Made by a program: the position numbers and the translations under genes. Below the pieces are notes generated by a model, which was not told the origin of the DNA, did not search any database, and saw only the letters and a list, made by a program, of their open reading frames with translations. Of a DNA stretch of 64,000 bases, positions 17,269-26,178 are shown piece by piece. Positions within the stretch are counted from its first letter, which is position 1, and each line of letters opens with the position of its first letter. The DNA is from Paraburkholderia domus (GTDB lineage Bacteria; Pseudomonadota; Gammaproteobacteria; Burkholderiales; Burkholderiaceae). The stretch is from the NCBI RefSeq assembly GCF_905220705.1, contig NZ_CAJNAT010000002.1, positions 248,001 through 312,000 of the forward strand. Reading direction: 5' to 3'.

Positions 17269-20200
17269 TTAGCGCGCAGCAGCCGTGGTCGCCGTGCCGC
17301 GGCTAGGCGTTCCGAGTGCGCGCAAAGTTTCCTTCACCGTCGCCACACGCACCGCCAGATCCGGACTGCGCGTTTCAATACGCAACTTGTCCTGTCCCGC
17401 GAGCTTGATGTGCTTGTGCTTCTGCACCATCTCGATGATCCGCATCGCGTCGATCGGCGGATTGGGGATGAACTGCAAGCCGATTACGCTTTCGCCCGCG
17501 TCGATTTTCGAAATACCCAAGGGCTTGGCGGCCAACCGCAGACGATGTGTCTCGACGAGCGCATGCGCTTGCGGCGGTAACTTGCCGAAGCGGTCGATCA
17601 ACTCTTCCTGAATGCCGTCGATCGAATCGTTGTGTTCGCAATTGGCGAGGCGCTTGTAGAGAGACAGACGTTCCTGCACGTCGCCGCAATAGTCCGCAGG
17701 CAGAATCGCGGGCGCGTGCAGATTGATCTCGGTGGTCGCGGCGAGCGGTGCGGTGAGGTCCGGCTCCCTGCCTTCCTTGAGCGCCTTCACGGCGTCGTTC
17801 AGCATGTCGGTATAGAGCTGGAAACCGATCTCCTGAATCTCGCCCGATTGCTTGTCGCCGAGCACTTCGCCCGTGCCGCGAATCTCGAGATCATGCATCG
17901 CGAGATAGAAGCCCGAACCGAGTTCCTCCATCTGCTGGATCGCTTCCAGACGGCGTTGCGCCTGCTTGGTCAGTCCTTGCGGGTCATGCACCAGCAGATA
18001 CGAGTACGCCTGGTGATGCGAGCGGCCTACGCGGCCACGCAACTGGTGCAATTGCGCGAGGCCGAACTTATCGGAGCGGTGAATCAGGATCGTATTGGCG
18101 CTCGGCACGTCGATGCCGGTTTCGATAATCGTCGTACACAGCAGCACGTTCGCGCGTTGCGCAACGAAGTCGCGCATCACGCGTTCGAGTTCGCGCTCAT
18201 GCATTTGTCCATGCGCGACGGCGATACGTGCTTCAGGCACGAGCGCTTCGAGCATCTGCCGGCGGTTTTCGATCGTCTCGACTTCGTTATGCAGGAAGTA
18301 CACCTGGCCGCCACGTTTCAACTCGCGCAGCATCGCTTCGCGAATCACGCTGTCTTCTTCGCGACGCACGAAGGTTTTGATCGCGAGGCGCTTTTGCGGC
18401 GCGGTGGCGATCACCGAGAAATCGCGCAGGCCTTCGAGCGCCATGCCGAGCGTACGCGGGATCGGCGTCGCAGTGAGCGTGAGCACATCGACTTCGGCGC
18501 GCAGCGCTTTCAACGCCTCTTTCTGACGCACGCCGAAACGATGTTCCTCGTCGATGATCACGAGCCCCAGCCGCTTGAACTGCACATCCGACGACAGCAG
18601 CTTGTGCGTGCCGATCACGATATCGACCGTGCCTTCGTTGATCTGCTGGATCGCCGCGTTGACTTCCTTGGTCGATTTGAAACGCGACAATTCGGCGATT
18701 CGCACCGGCCAATCGGAGAATCGGTCGGTAAAGGTTTGCGTGTGCTGTTCGGCGAGCAGCGTGGTGGGCGAGAGCAGCGCAACCTGTTTGCCGCCCATCA
18801 CCGCTATGAACGCCGCACGCAATGCCACTTCGGTTTTGCCGAAGCCGACGTCGCCGCACACGAGACGGTCCATCGGTTTGCCGCTCGTCATGTCGCCGAT
18901 CACCGCTGCGATGGCCGCGGCCTGGTCCGGCGTCTCCTCGAAGCCGAAACTCTCGGCGAACTTCACATAGTCTTTCGGTTCGAGCGCGAATGCATGGCCT
19001 TCGCGCAGGGCGCGGCGGGCGTACAGGTTCAGCAGCTCAGCCGCGGTGTCGCGGATCTGCTGCGCGGCTTTGCGCTTGGCCTTTTCCCACTGACCTGATC
19101 CGAGCGAATGCAGCGGCGCACTTTCCGGATCGGCGCCGCTGTAGCGCGAGATCACGTGCAACTGCGCGACTGGCACGTAGAGCTTGCTGTCGCTCGCGTA
19201 TTCGAGGTGCAGGAACTCGGTCTCGCCTTCGCCGAGGTCCATTGTGACGAGGCCCATATAGCGGCCGATGCCGTGCTGCGAATGCACGACCGGATCGCCG
19301 ATCTTCAGTTCGGACAGATCGCGCACCATCGAATCGACGTTGCTCGCCTGTTCCTGGCGGCGCCGTCCTGCGCGGCGCGCGAGCGGGCCGTAAAGCTCCG
19401 TCTCGGTGATGATCGCGATGCCGTCGACGGGCACTGCAAAACCGTTGGCTAAAGGCGCGACGCCAAGCGAAAAACGTTCGTTGCTCGTGAGCCAGTCCTG
19501 GAAGCTGTCGCTCGATACCGGCTTCAGGTGATTGTCGGCGAGCAGTTGCAACAGCGTTTCGCGCCGGCCTGCCGATTCCGTGGCGAACAGCACACGGTTC
19601 GGCGTGGTGTCGAGATAGGTGCGCAACGCCGCCACCGGATCTTCCGCGTGACGGTCGATCGCAAGATTGGGCAGCGGGGTTGACCAGCCACCCCCCGCGT
19701 TGGCGGGCAGCACGAGCCGCGCGAACGGCTTGGCGAACGTGAAGAAATCCTCGTCCGAGAGGAACAGGCGCTGCGGCTCCAGAATCGGCCGGTCGCGATC
19801 ATGCGACAGGAAGTTGTAGCGCTGCCTGGTGTCGTTGGTGAAGCGTTTGATCGCCGCGTCCAGATCGCCGACGAACGCCAGTTGCGCACCTTCGGGCAGG
19901 TAGTGGAACAGCGTCGCCGTCTCGTCGAAGAAGAGCGGCAGATAGTATTCGATGCCCGCCGACGGCACGCCGTTGCCGATGTCCTTATAAATCGACGCGC
20001 GGCTCGGATCGCCTTCGAAGGTCTCGCGCCAGCGGCTGCGGAAGGCCGTGCGCGCGGCTTCGTCGAAGGGGAATTCGCGGCCGGGCAAGAGGCGCACGTC
20101 CTTCACCGGATAGAGGCTGCGCTGGGTGTCCGGATCGAATGCGCGGATCGAGTCGACCTGATCGTCGAACAGATCGATCCGGTACGGCAGGGGCGAGCCC

Positions 20201-20751
20201 ATCGGATACAGGTCGAGCAGCGAGCCACGCACACAGTATTCGCCAGGCCGCACCACCTGGCTCACGTGTTCGTAGCCGGCGAGCGTCAATTGCGCTTTGA
20301 GTCTGGCTTCGTCCAGGCGCTCGCCTTGCGAGAAGGCGAACGTGTAGCCCGCCATGAACGAGGCAGGCGGCATCCGGTACAGGGCGGTGGTGGCGGGCAC
20401 CAGCAGGATGTCGCAGCGGCCTTCGCCGAGATCGTGCAGCGTGGCGAGGCGCTCGGAGACCAGATCCTGGTGCGGCGAAAAAGTATCGTAAGGCAGCGTT
20501 TCCCAGTCGGGCAGCAAACGCACGCGTGCCTCGGGCGCGAAAAAGCCGATTTCCTGCGATAGCCGCTGCGCGTCGACGGCGCTTTCGCAGACAACCGCCA
20601 AAAGCGGCACCTTCTCACGATACGCGAGATGGTAGCGGGCGATCAGCAGCGCGTCGGACGAGCCGTGCGTGCCGTCGAAGGCAAAACGCTGGCCGGCCTT
20701 GACGAGCGCGACGGGCGGGGAGTACTGCGATGTTGCGGCGATGTCTGGCAT
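17269..20751 (-). CDS. mfd: Transcription-repair coupling factor Mfd
   Basis: A 1160-residue DNA translocase that removes RNA polymerase stalled at lesions and recruits UvrA. The N-terminal UvrB-like part includes RVRLLPDWETLPYDTFSPH. An RNA-polymerase interaction (CarD-like) domain begins near KIGDPVVHSQHGIGRY. The helicase motor has Walker A GDVGFGKTE, DEEHRFGVRQ and the TRG-like block with QLRGRVGRSHHQAY. The C-terminal TRCF regulatory domain ends with an extra Ala/Thr-rich tail. The length is close to the usual 1150. It is divergent from ispD, 121 bases apart. Confidence 0.97.
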   Translation of the reverse strand: MPDIAATSQYSPPVALVKAGQRFAFDGTHGSSDALLIARYHLAYREKVPLLAVVCESAVDAQRLSQEIGFFAPEARVRLLPDWETLPYDTFSPHQDLVSERLATLHDLGEGRCDILLVPATTALYRMPPASFMAGYTFAFSQGERLDEARLKAQLTLAGYEHVSQVVRPGEYCVRGSLLDLYPMGSPLPYRIDLFDDQVDSIRAFDPDTQRSLYPVKDVRLLPGREFPFDEAARTAFRSRWRETFEGDPSRASIYKDIGNGVPSAGIEYYLPLFFDETATLFHYLPEGAQLAFVGDLDAAIKRFTNDTRQRYNFLSHDRDRPILEPQRLFLSDEDFFTFAKPFARLVLPANAGGGWSTPLPNLAIDRHAEDPVAALRTYLDTTPNRVLFATESAGRRETLLQLLADNHLKPVSSDSFQDWLTSNERFSLGVAPLANGFAVPVDGIAIITETELYGPLARRAGRRRQEQASNVDSMVRDLSELKIGDPVVHSQHGIGRYMGLVTMDLGEGETEFLHLEYASDSKLYVPVAQLHVISRYSGADPESAPLHSLGSGQWEKAKRKAAQQIRDTAAELLNLYARRALREGHAFALEPKDYVKFAESFGFEETPDQAAAIAAVIGDMTSGKPMDRLVCGDVGFGKTEVALRAAFIAVMGGKQVALLSPTTLLAEQHTQTFTDRFSDWPVRIAELSRFKSTKEVNAAIQQINEGTVDIVIGTHKLLSSDVQFKRLGLVIIDEEHRFGVRQKEALKALRAEVDVLTLTATPIPRTLGMALEGLRDFSVIATAPQKRLAIKTFVRREEDSVIREAMLRELKRGGQVYFLHNEVETIENRRQMLEALVPEARIAVAHGQMHERELERVMRDFVAQRANVLLCTTIIETGIDVPSANTILIHRSDKFGLAQLHQLRGRVGRSHHQAYSYLLVHDPQGLTKQAQRRLEAIQQMEELGSGFYLAMHDLEIRGTGEVLGDKQSGEIQEIGFQLYTDMLNDAVKALKEGREPDLTAPLAATTEINLHAPAILPADYCGDVQERLSLYKRLANCEHNDSIDGIQEELIDRFGKLPPQAHALVETHRLRLAAKPLGISKIDAGESVIGLQFIPNPPIDAMRIIEMVQKHKHIKLAGQDKLRIETRSPDLAVRVATVKETLRALGTPSRGTATTAAAR

Positions 20752-20872
20752 AGAAGAGAAAAGGCGGCCTCAGGCTCACACGTGATCGGCAAGTTTACGC
20801 GTGTCAGGGCGTAGATGCGAAGGACCTATTATAAAATCCGTCCTTTACTTTGACCTCGCGGCATCCGCACTC

Positions 20873-21589
20873 GTGACTTCCCGCCTATTTGCCCTGATTC
20901 CGTGCGCTGGTACCGGCAGCCGTTCCGGCGCCGCGATGCCCAAACAATATCGCACTGTCGCCGGCCGCGACATGTTGCATTACTCGCTGGCAGCTTTCGA
21001 CGCCTGCAGCGAATTTGCGCAAACCCTTGTGGTGATTGCCCCGGACGACCAGCACTTCGACGCGCGCCGCTTCAGCGGCTTGCGTTTCGCCGTGCGCCGC
21101 TCGGGCGGGGCCTCGCGCCAGGCGTCGGTGCTGAACGGGTTGCACGCGCTGGCCGAGTTCGGCGCGCATGACGACGACTGGGTGCTGGTGCACGACGCGG
21201 CTCGGCCTGGCATTACACCTGGCTTGATCCGCACGCTGATCGGCGCGCTGAAGGACGACGCCGTGGGCGGCATCATGGCGTTGCCGGTGGCAGATACCTT
21301 GAAGCGGATCGATTCAGGTTCGTCCGACGGCCGGATCGCCCGTACCGAGGCGCGCGACGGCTTATGGCAAGCGCAGACGCCGCAGATGTTCCGCATTGGT
21401 ATGTTGCGCGAGGCGATTCTGCGCGCGCAGGCGGACGGTCACGATCTGACCGACGAAGCGAGCGCGATCGAGTGGCTGGGGCACGCGCCCAGGTTAGTGC
21501 AGGGGAGTTTGCGTAACTTCAAGGTCACTTATCCGGAAGACTTTGATCTGGCCGAGGCGATTTTGTGCCGGCCGTCTTCGGCTTCCTGA
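20873..21589 (+). CDS. ispD: 2-C-methyl-D-erythritol 4-phosphate cytidylyltransferase
   Basis: A 238-residue enzyme of the non-mevalonate isoprenoid pathway, transferring CMP to methylerythritol phosphate. The nucleotide loop [21 protein letters not shown], the [16 protein letters not shown] block, VLVHDAARP and QTPQMFR are all diagnostic. I place the start at the GTG at 20873, which gives the normal family length and N-terminus; the frame extends 24 codons upstream but that sequence is unlike IspD. It is followed by ispF, the usual neighbour. Confidence 0.95.
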   Translation: MTSRLFALIPCAGTGSRSGAAMPKQYRTVAGRDMLHYSLAAFDACSEFAQTLVVIAPDDQHFDARRFSGLRFAVRRSGGASRQASVLNGLHALAEFGAHDDDWVLVHDAARPGITPGLIRTLIGALKDDAVGGIMALPVADTLKRIDSGSSDGRIARTEARDGLWQAQTPQMFRIGMLREAILRAQADGHDLTDEASAIEWLGHAPRLVQGSLRNFKVTYPEDFDLAEAILCRPSSAS

Positions 21590-21634
21590 CTGGATAATCA
21601 AATTTTAATGAATGGGCTTGAGGACTTGACGCAT

Positions 21635-22114
21635 ATGAATTTCAGAATTGGGCAGGGTTATGACGTGCATGCGCTGGTGCCGGGACGTCCGTTGATTATT
21701 GGTGGCGTGACGATTCCGTATGAGCGCGGGCTGCTCGGGCATTCCGATGCGGATGTGCTGCTGCATGCGATTACTGATGCTATTTTTGGCGCGGCCGCGA
21801 TGGGGGATATTGGGCGGCATTTCTCCGATACGGATGCTAAATTCGCTGGCGCGGATAGTCGGGTTTTATTGCGTGAGTGTTTTGCTCGCGTTAAAGCTGC
21901 CGGATTTTCTATTGCTAATGTGGATAGCAGTGTGGTTGCGCAGGCTCCCAAGCTGGCAACGCATATCGAAGGGATGCGGGTGAATATCGCTGCGGATCTT
22001 GACCTGCCGGTTGAGCGGGTTAATGTTAAGGCTAAGACTAATGAGAAGTTGGGTTATCTCGGGCGTGGGGAGGGGATTGAGGCGCAGGCTGTGGTTTTGT
22101 TGATCAAGAATTGA
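21635..22114 (+). CDS. ispF: 2-C-methyl-D-erythritol 2,4-cyclodiphosphate synthase
   Basis: A 159-residue zinc enzyme acting two steps after IspD. The zinc ligands are visible in GQGYDVHAL and [11 protein letters not shown], and the substrate region includes [11 protein letters not shown] and [17 protein letters not shown]. The start at 21635 gives the conserved [13 protein letters not shown]-terminus; an ATG nine codons upstream is possible. Third codon positions here use T and A far more than in the flanking genes (for example GAT, GCT, ATT, TTT), a clear local shift that continues into the downstream intergenic repeat. Confidence 0.96.
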   Translation: MNFRIGQGYDVHALVPGRPLIIGGVTIPYERGLLGHSDADVLLHAITDAIFGAAAMGDIGRHFSDTDAKFAGADSRVLLRECFARVKAAGFSIANVDSSVVAQAPKLATHIEGMRVNIAADLDLPVERVNVKAKTNEKLGYLGRGEGIEAQAVVLLIKN

Positions 22115-22199
22115 GGGTGGGTTTTTTGCCGTTGTGGCGCTTTTGTCTGTTTGCCTACGGCGTTGGCCTTTCCTTGAATTGTTAGTGGTCTATTAGCGT

Positions 22200-22290
22200 T
22201 GCCCCTATGCGGGGAGCACTTACTTTCTTTGCCGCCGCAAAGAAAGATAAGCAAAGAAAGCGGCTCAACCCGCTAATTCTTAAGCGGGTC
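22200..22290. repeat. Dyad-rich intergenic repeat of a Burkholderia-group family
   Basis: A CCCC-TATGC-GGGG dyad is followed by a near-perfect hairpin (22219-22232 with 22237-22251) built on CTTTCTTTGC / GCAAAGAAAG. A second GCAAAGAAAGCGG copy follows directly, then a 7-bp hairpin (22268-22274 with 22283-22289) on ACCCGCT / AGCGGGT. From memory, this CTTTCTTTGCCGCCGCAAAG core recurs between genes in Paraburkholderia genomes; I have not verified that here and see only one copy in the window. Confidence 0.6.
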
Positions 22291-22528
22291 CCTCGCGCAG
22301 TTGCGGTAGTGGTGCATCTGGAATCTGTGTTCTCGCACATTTTGCGTGAATGACAAGGCAGTCATTCTTCCGGCGGCGCTCCGCGCGCCGACGCGGTACT
22401 TCATGAAATTCGCCACTGCGTTTTGCGATCCTGTCGTACTTGATTCAGTCGAATATACTTCGCGTAGTCAGGCAGCTTGACCTTAATTAAAGACCGAATT
22501 TTTTGGCATCTTCCATCGGGTTGTCGAT

Positions 22529-22567
22529 AAAAAAACCCGCTGCCTTTTTCAGGCGCAGCGGGTTTTT
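22529..22567 (-). terminator. Intrinsic terminator of ahpC
   Basis: A 13-bp stem (AAAAACCCGCTGC with GCAGCGGGTTTTT) just after the ahpC stop gives a GC stem followed by a T-run on the minus strand. Confidence 0.85.
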
Positions 22568-22578
22568 GACGGCACGGC

Positions 22579-23127
22579 TCACAGGGTTGCGCCGCCGACC
22601 TCGCGGTTGCAAGGACACTCTTCGCCCGTTTGCAGAGCGTCGAGAAGACGCAGCACTTCCTCCGGGTTACGACCAACATTCAGGTTGTTTACAGAAACGT
22701 GTTGAATCGTGTTGTCCGGATCGACGATGAACGTTGCGCGTAGCGCCACGCCAGCTTCCTTGTCGCGTACGCCGAGCTGGTCGATCAACTCGCCCTTCAC
22801 GTCGCCGAACGAATAGTGGTTCAGCTTGTTCAGATCCTTGTGCTCCCGGCGCCATGCCAGTTTGACGAACTCGTTGTCCACGCTGCCGCCAAGCAGCACC
22901 GCGTCGCGCTCTTCGAAATCCTTGGCCAGCCTGCCAAATTCGATGATTTCCGTCGGGCACACAAACGTGAAATCCTTCGGGTAGAAATAGATAACCTTCC
23001 ACTTGCCGGGAAACGACTGTTCGGTGATCTCTTCGAACGCCGACACGCCGTTTTCTTCATGATGGTTGAAACCGGGCTTGGCTGCAGTAACGGTGAACGC
23101 TTCGAGTTTATCGCCGACGGTTTTCAT
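22579..23127 (-). CDS. ahpC: Alkyl hydroperoxide reductase, AhpC-type peroxiredoxin
   Basis: A 182-residue thiol peroxidase that reduces organic peroxides and hydrogen peroxide. The peroxidatic cysteine is C57 in FTFVCPTE. The C-terminus carries ECPCNRE (C171 and C173), a paired-cysteine arrangement like the mycobacterial AhpC that is recycled by AhpD. Neither ahpD nor ahpF is in the window. A well-placed AGGAGC site precedes the ATG at 23127. It is a monocistronic unit with its own terminator. Confidence 0.93.
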   Translation of the reverse strand: MKTVGDKLEAFTVTAAKPGFNHHEENGVSAFEEITEQSFPGKWKVIYFYPKDFTFVCPTEIIEFGRLAKDFEERDAVLLGGSVDNEFVKLAWRREHKDLNKLNHYSFGDVKGELIDQLGVRDKEAGVALRATFIVDPDNTIQHVSVNNLNVGRNPEEVLRLLDALQTGEECPCNREVGGATL

Positions 23128-23317
23128 GCGAATGCTCCTTCGTGTGATCGAAAAACAGCCTGTTGAAGCCCGACGCTATCAGCCCGTCGCAATGAGTACC
23201 TTACACTTTTCCTTTGATGCTATAGGGTCATCGGTTCGATAGTTTTTATAGTGTTATGAGTGGCCGCGATTTAATAACGCGGTCGACATTCGCAGGGGCG
23301 GCGCAATGCTCGTCCGG

Positions 23318-24667
23318 TCAGGCGCCTTTTGCCAGCGGAAACTCGATCGTCACCTCGAGACCCGGGCCTGGCGTGCGATTGCGCAGGCGCAGCGCGCCAC
23401 GATAACGGCCTACCAGCCGCTGCACAATGGCCATGCCAAGGCCCGTGCCGTTTGCCTGGGTGCGCGCTGAATTCACACGATAAAACGGCCGTGTGACAAG
23501 TGCCAGTTGGTCTTCAGGAATGCCGGGCCCTTCATCGACAACCGATAACTCGACCCGCGAGTGGGATACCCGCGTTTCCAGAATCACATGCGGTATGCCG
23601 TCGCCGTCGCTCAAGCCGTACTTGCGCGCGTTTTCCAGCAGATTGCCGACCACGCGCCGCATATCGGTTTCATCCGCTTCAATCACCGCTGAGGGCGCGA
23701 GGCGCGTGATCAGGCGCATGCTGTCTTCGCTCTGCATCCGCGCGGCAAGCTCGCCTGCGATCACCGAGAGGTCGACAGGCTCCGGCACGCGCTGTACCGG
23801 ACGAGCGTAATCGAGGAACCGGCCGATGATCATGTCCATCTGCTCGATGTCGTCGACCATCGCATCTTTGGTCGCCTGGTCGGACGGGCTCATTTCGGTT
23901 TCGAGCCGCAGGCGCGCGAGCGGCGTGCGCAGATCGTGCGAAATACCGGCGAGCATCAGCGCGCGGTCGGCCTCGAGTTGTTCGAGGTCCTGCACCATCT
24001 GGTTGAAGCTGCGATTGGTTTCGGCGGCCACGCCCATGCCGCGCTCAGGCAGCGGCTCCGGTGACTGGCCGGAGCCGACCTTGCGCGCGGCCATGGCGAG
24101 CCGGGCGAACGGACGGTTCACGAGACTTGTGATGAACGCCGCGCCGAACAGCGATAGCGCCAGCGCGAACACGCCCCAGCCGGCCCATTGCAAGCCCGTC
24201 GCGTTGTCCAGTTGATCGCGGTCGAGCGCCACCCAGTAATCGTCGTCGTCGATCTTGAAGCTGATCCAGACGCCGGGGATGTCGTTGACACTCTGTGCAA
24301 TGACCGTGTCGTCGCCGAGGCGGCCGCGAATGTCGTGTTCGATCAGCCGGTTCAGTGACTCGTCGGGCTGTAGTTTGTACTTGTCGGTGGTTTCGCGCGG
24401 GTACACGCGCACCCCTTCATTGCTCTCCAGATCCTGCAGCAGTGCGCGCCGCAGGTCGGGATCGGAATAGAGGAGCGCGGTGCGCGTGAGCTTGACGATG
24501 GCGACCAGCTGCAAAGCCACGCGCTGTGCGCGCGGCTCGCGTTCGATCACCCGAAAGCTCTGGAACCACGCGGCGAGACTGACTGCGATCAACAGCGCGA
24601 TCAACAGAAAGGTCCGCCAGAAAAGGCCACCGAACGCGAGCGTCAGGAGGCGCCGGTCGATCCGCAT
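23318..24667 (-). CDS. envZ: EnvZ/RisS-type osmosensor histidine kinase
   Basis: A 449-residue inner-membrane kinase. TM1 is at about residues 15-37, followed by a periplasmic sensor of about 120 residues. TM2 (163-183) leads to a HAMP domain (NRPFARLAMAARKVGSG). The H-box GISHDLRTPLARLRLE has H244. The ATPase domain has NLLENARKYG, VDEGPGIPE and GTGLGMAIVQRL. It lies 44 bases downstream of the OmpR-type gene, forming an operon. EnvZ phosphorylates OmpR in response to osmolarity or pH; in Bordetella the orthologous pair is called RisS/RisA. Confidence 0.93.
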   Translation of the reverse strand: MRIDRRLLTLAFGGLFWRTFLLIALLIAVSLAAWFQSFRVIEREPRAQRVALQLVAIVKLTRTALLYSDPDLRRALLQDLESNEGVRVYPRETTDKYKLQPDESLNRLIEHDIRGRLGDDTVIAQSVNDIPGVWISFKIDDDDYWVALDRDQLDNATGLQWAGWGVFALALSLFGAAFITSLVNRPFARLAMAARKVGSGQSPEPLPERGMGVAAETNRSFNQMVQDLEQLEADRALMLAGISHDLRTPLARLRLETEMSPSDQATKDAMVDDIEQMDMIIGRFLDYARPVQRVPEPVDLSVIAGELAARMQSEDSMRLITRLAPSAVIEADETDMRRVVGNLLENARKYGLSDGDGIPHVILETRVSHSRVELSVVDEGPGIPEDQLALVTRPFYRVNSARTQANGTGLGMAIVQRLVGRYRGALRLRNRTPGPGLEVTIEFPLAKGA

Positions 24668-24711
24668 GGGCCCTTCTTATCTGAAATCAAAAGCGGGAGA
24701 TGAGAACAAAC

Positions 24712-25446
24712 TCAGGCTGCACCGTCAGGAATGAACACGTAGCCGAGACCCCAGACGGTTTGAATGAAGCGCGGGCTGCCCGGATCAGGTTCGATCAGCT
24801 TACGCAGACGCGAAATCTGCACGTCGAGGCTGCGATCGAAGACTTCGTATTCACGGCCGCGGGCAAGCTCCATCAGCTTTTCACGCGATAGCGGCTGACG
24901 CGGGTGACGCGCAAACACCTTGAGCACCGAGAACTCACCCGTGGTCAGCGGAATTTCCTGGCCGGCCTTGGTGAGCGTGCGGGTGGCAAGATTCAGCGCG
25001 AACTCACCGAACTCGAACACTTCGGTAGTTTCGGACGGCGCGCCCGGCAACTCCGACGGCGACTGGCGGCGCAGTACCGCATGAATTCGCGCGACCAGCT
25101 CGCGCGGGTTGAACGGCTTGGGCAGATAGTCGTCGGCGCCCATTTCGAGGCCAACGATACGATCGACGTCTTCACCCTTGGCCGTCAGCATGATGATCGG
25201 CGTGCGGTCGTTGCTGCCGCGCAAGCGGCGGCAGATCGACAGGCCGTCCTCGCCGGGTAGCATCAGATCCAGCACCAGCAAGTCGAAGCGCTCACGCACC
25301 CAGAGCTTGTTCATGGACGGCGCGTTCTCGGCAACGTAGACATTGAAGCCCTGTTCACCGAGGTAGCGGCGCAGCAGATCGCGCAGGCGCGGATCGTCGT
25401 CGACGACGAGGATTTTCGAAGGGTTTTTAGTTTCCATGGTCGGCAT
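24712..25446 (-). CDS. ompR: OmpR/RisA-type response regulator
   Basis: A 244-residue regulator. The receiver has acidic DDDP, phospho-acceptor D60 in LVLDLMLPGEDG, and Lys in YLPKPFNPREL. A winged-helix DNA-binding domain follows (residues 140-240), with LTTGEFSVLKVFARHPRQPLSREKL and RSLDVQISRLRKLIE. The sequence is very close to Bordetella RisA and E. coli OmpR. Two starts are possible (25446 or the ATG three codons in, at 25437). Two tandem GTTACA half-sites lie 45-64 bases upstream, so autoregulation is plausible. Confidence 0.95.
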   Translation of the reverse strand: MPTMETKNPSKILVVDDDPRLRDLLRRYLGEQGFNVYVAENAPSMNKLWVRERFDLLVLDLMLPGEDGLSICRRLRGSNDRTPIIMLTAKGEDVDRIVGLEMGADDYLPKPFNPRELVARIHAVLRRQSPSELPGAPSETTEVFEFGEFALNLATRTLTKAGQEIPLTTGEFSVLKVFARHPRQPLSREKLMELARGREYEVFDRSLDVQISRLRKLIEPDPGSPRFIQTVWGLGYVFIPDGAA

Positions 25447-25490
25447 CTTAGCGCGATTAGAAAGTAGCGCGCGGTTGCATCATTTGTCGG

Positions 25491-25510
25491 GTTACAGTCA
25501 GTTACAAAAT
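25491..25510. promoter_or_regulatory. Tandem GTTACA half-sites, possible OmpR box
   Basis: GTTACAGTCA is followed immediately by GTTACAAAAT, two direct half-sites on a ten-base period. OmpR dimers bind head-to-tail to ten-base half-sites containing GTnACA-like cores. The site is 45 bases upstream of ompR and 166 upstream of the divergent small secreted-protein gene. Confidence 0.45.
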
Positions 25511-25675
25511 TTACCCGCACTGTGGCACGACGTAAAGCACGGGCAGGTAGACTCCTTTACTGAATGCGGCTGTTCGGTGGATACTTCACTCGACTAAAAC
25601 TCTCGCACCCGGCTCGCTACCGGGGTTTGTATACGCATTTGAGGTAGCCGGTTGCCGCGCCACGAAGGGAACAAC

Positions 25676-26008
25676 ATGAAGGGAGGGGTTTGGCCGAATG
25701 TGCGCCTAAGCGTAATTGCACTGGCGATAGCCGGGACGCTTGCAGGCACACTTGGACCAACGCTCGCCCACGCCCAGCCTTCGGTCGACAGAGCTGCGAG
25801 CGAACGCGCGCCCAAGCTGCCTAATTCCAAGGCGAATCGCCGCAACCCCAACGTCAACAACGACCGCCCTGCGTCAGACGTCATGTTGCGCACTGCAGTT
25901 CCCCCCGATCTTGATCAACGCCGCCGCGACGGCCATATGACACCCGACGAACGGCGTCTGTTACGGCAGCACATCGAAGACGCTGTCCGCGAGCTCTACA
26001 AACGCTAG
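25676..26008 (+). CDS. Small secreted protein of unknown function
   Basis: A 110-residue protein with an N-terminal signal sequence (hydrophobic residues 10-34, likely cleavage after AHA). The mature part starts as a basic, Asn/Pro/Arg-rich, probably disordered segment. It ends in a predicted helix, MTPDERRLLRQHIEDAVRELYKR-like (about residues 88-110), a recurring pattern in small periplasmic proteins of this group. The start at 25676 follows AAGGGA by six bases. It is divergent from ompR and 170 bases before the DUF1800 gene. I cannot assign a function. Confidence 0.75.
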   Translation: MKGGVWPNVRLSVIALAIAGTLAGTLGPTLAHAQPSVDRAASERAPKLPNSKANRRNPNVNNDRPASDVMLRTAVPPDLDQRRRDGHMTPDERRLLRQHIEDAVRELYKR

Positions 26009-26178
26009 CTATTTCCGTGCCCGCTCTGGGCACGCCGCTCGCGCCTTCTCTGCGCGTGAAAGATTTCGTTGCACTTCCCCCGTCAACTTTGCCGCTCCGT
26101 CTGCCGTTGAGTCGCCAGAGCACAGCGCGTTTTGCATGCGCGAACGCCTTTTCGTGACGCCCCGCAACCGGATGATCG

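Larger units (their letters stand above)
22115..22578. other. Gene-free 464-bp region with an intergenic repeat
   Basis: No credible coding frame is present. The first 180 bases carry dyad-rich repeat sequence (described separately). About 22300-22520 shows no clear signal. The end holds the terminator of ahpC. Confidence 0.6.

Noticed and set aside
17632..19098. A 488-codon frame antisense to mfd
   Set aside because: Complement of mfd; His/Arg-rich translation without family features.
22401..22679. Minus-strand frame spanning the ahpC terminator
   Set aside because: It overlaps ahpC and its hairpin, and the sequence is not protein-like.
23217..23256. Possible OxyR site upstream of ahpC
   Set aside because: Several CTAT/ATAG tetramers are present, but they do not fall on the required 11-base spacing; only a partial match.
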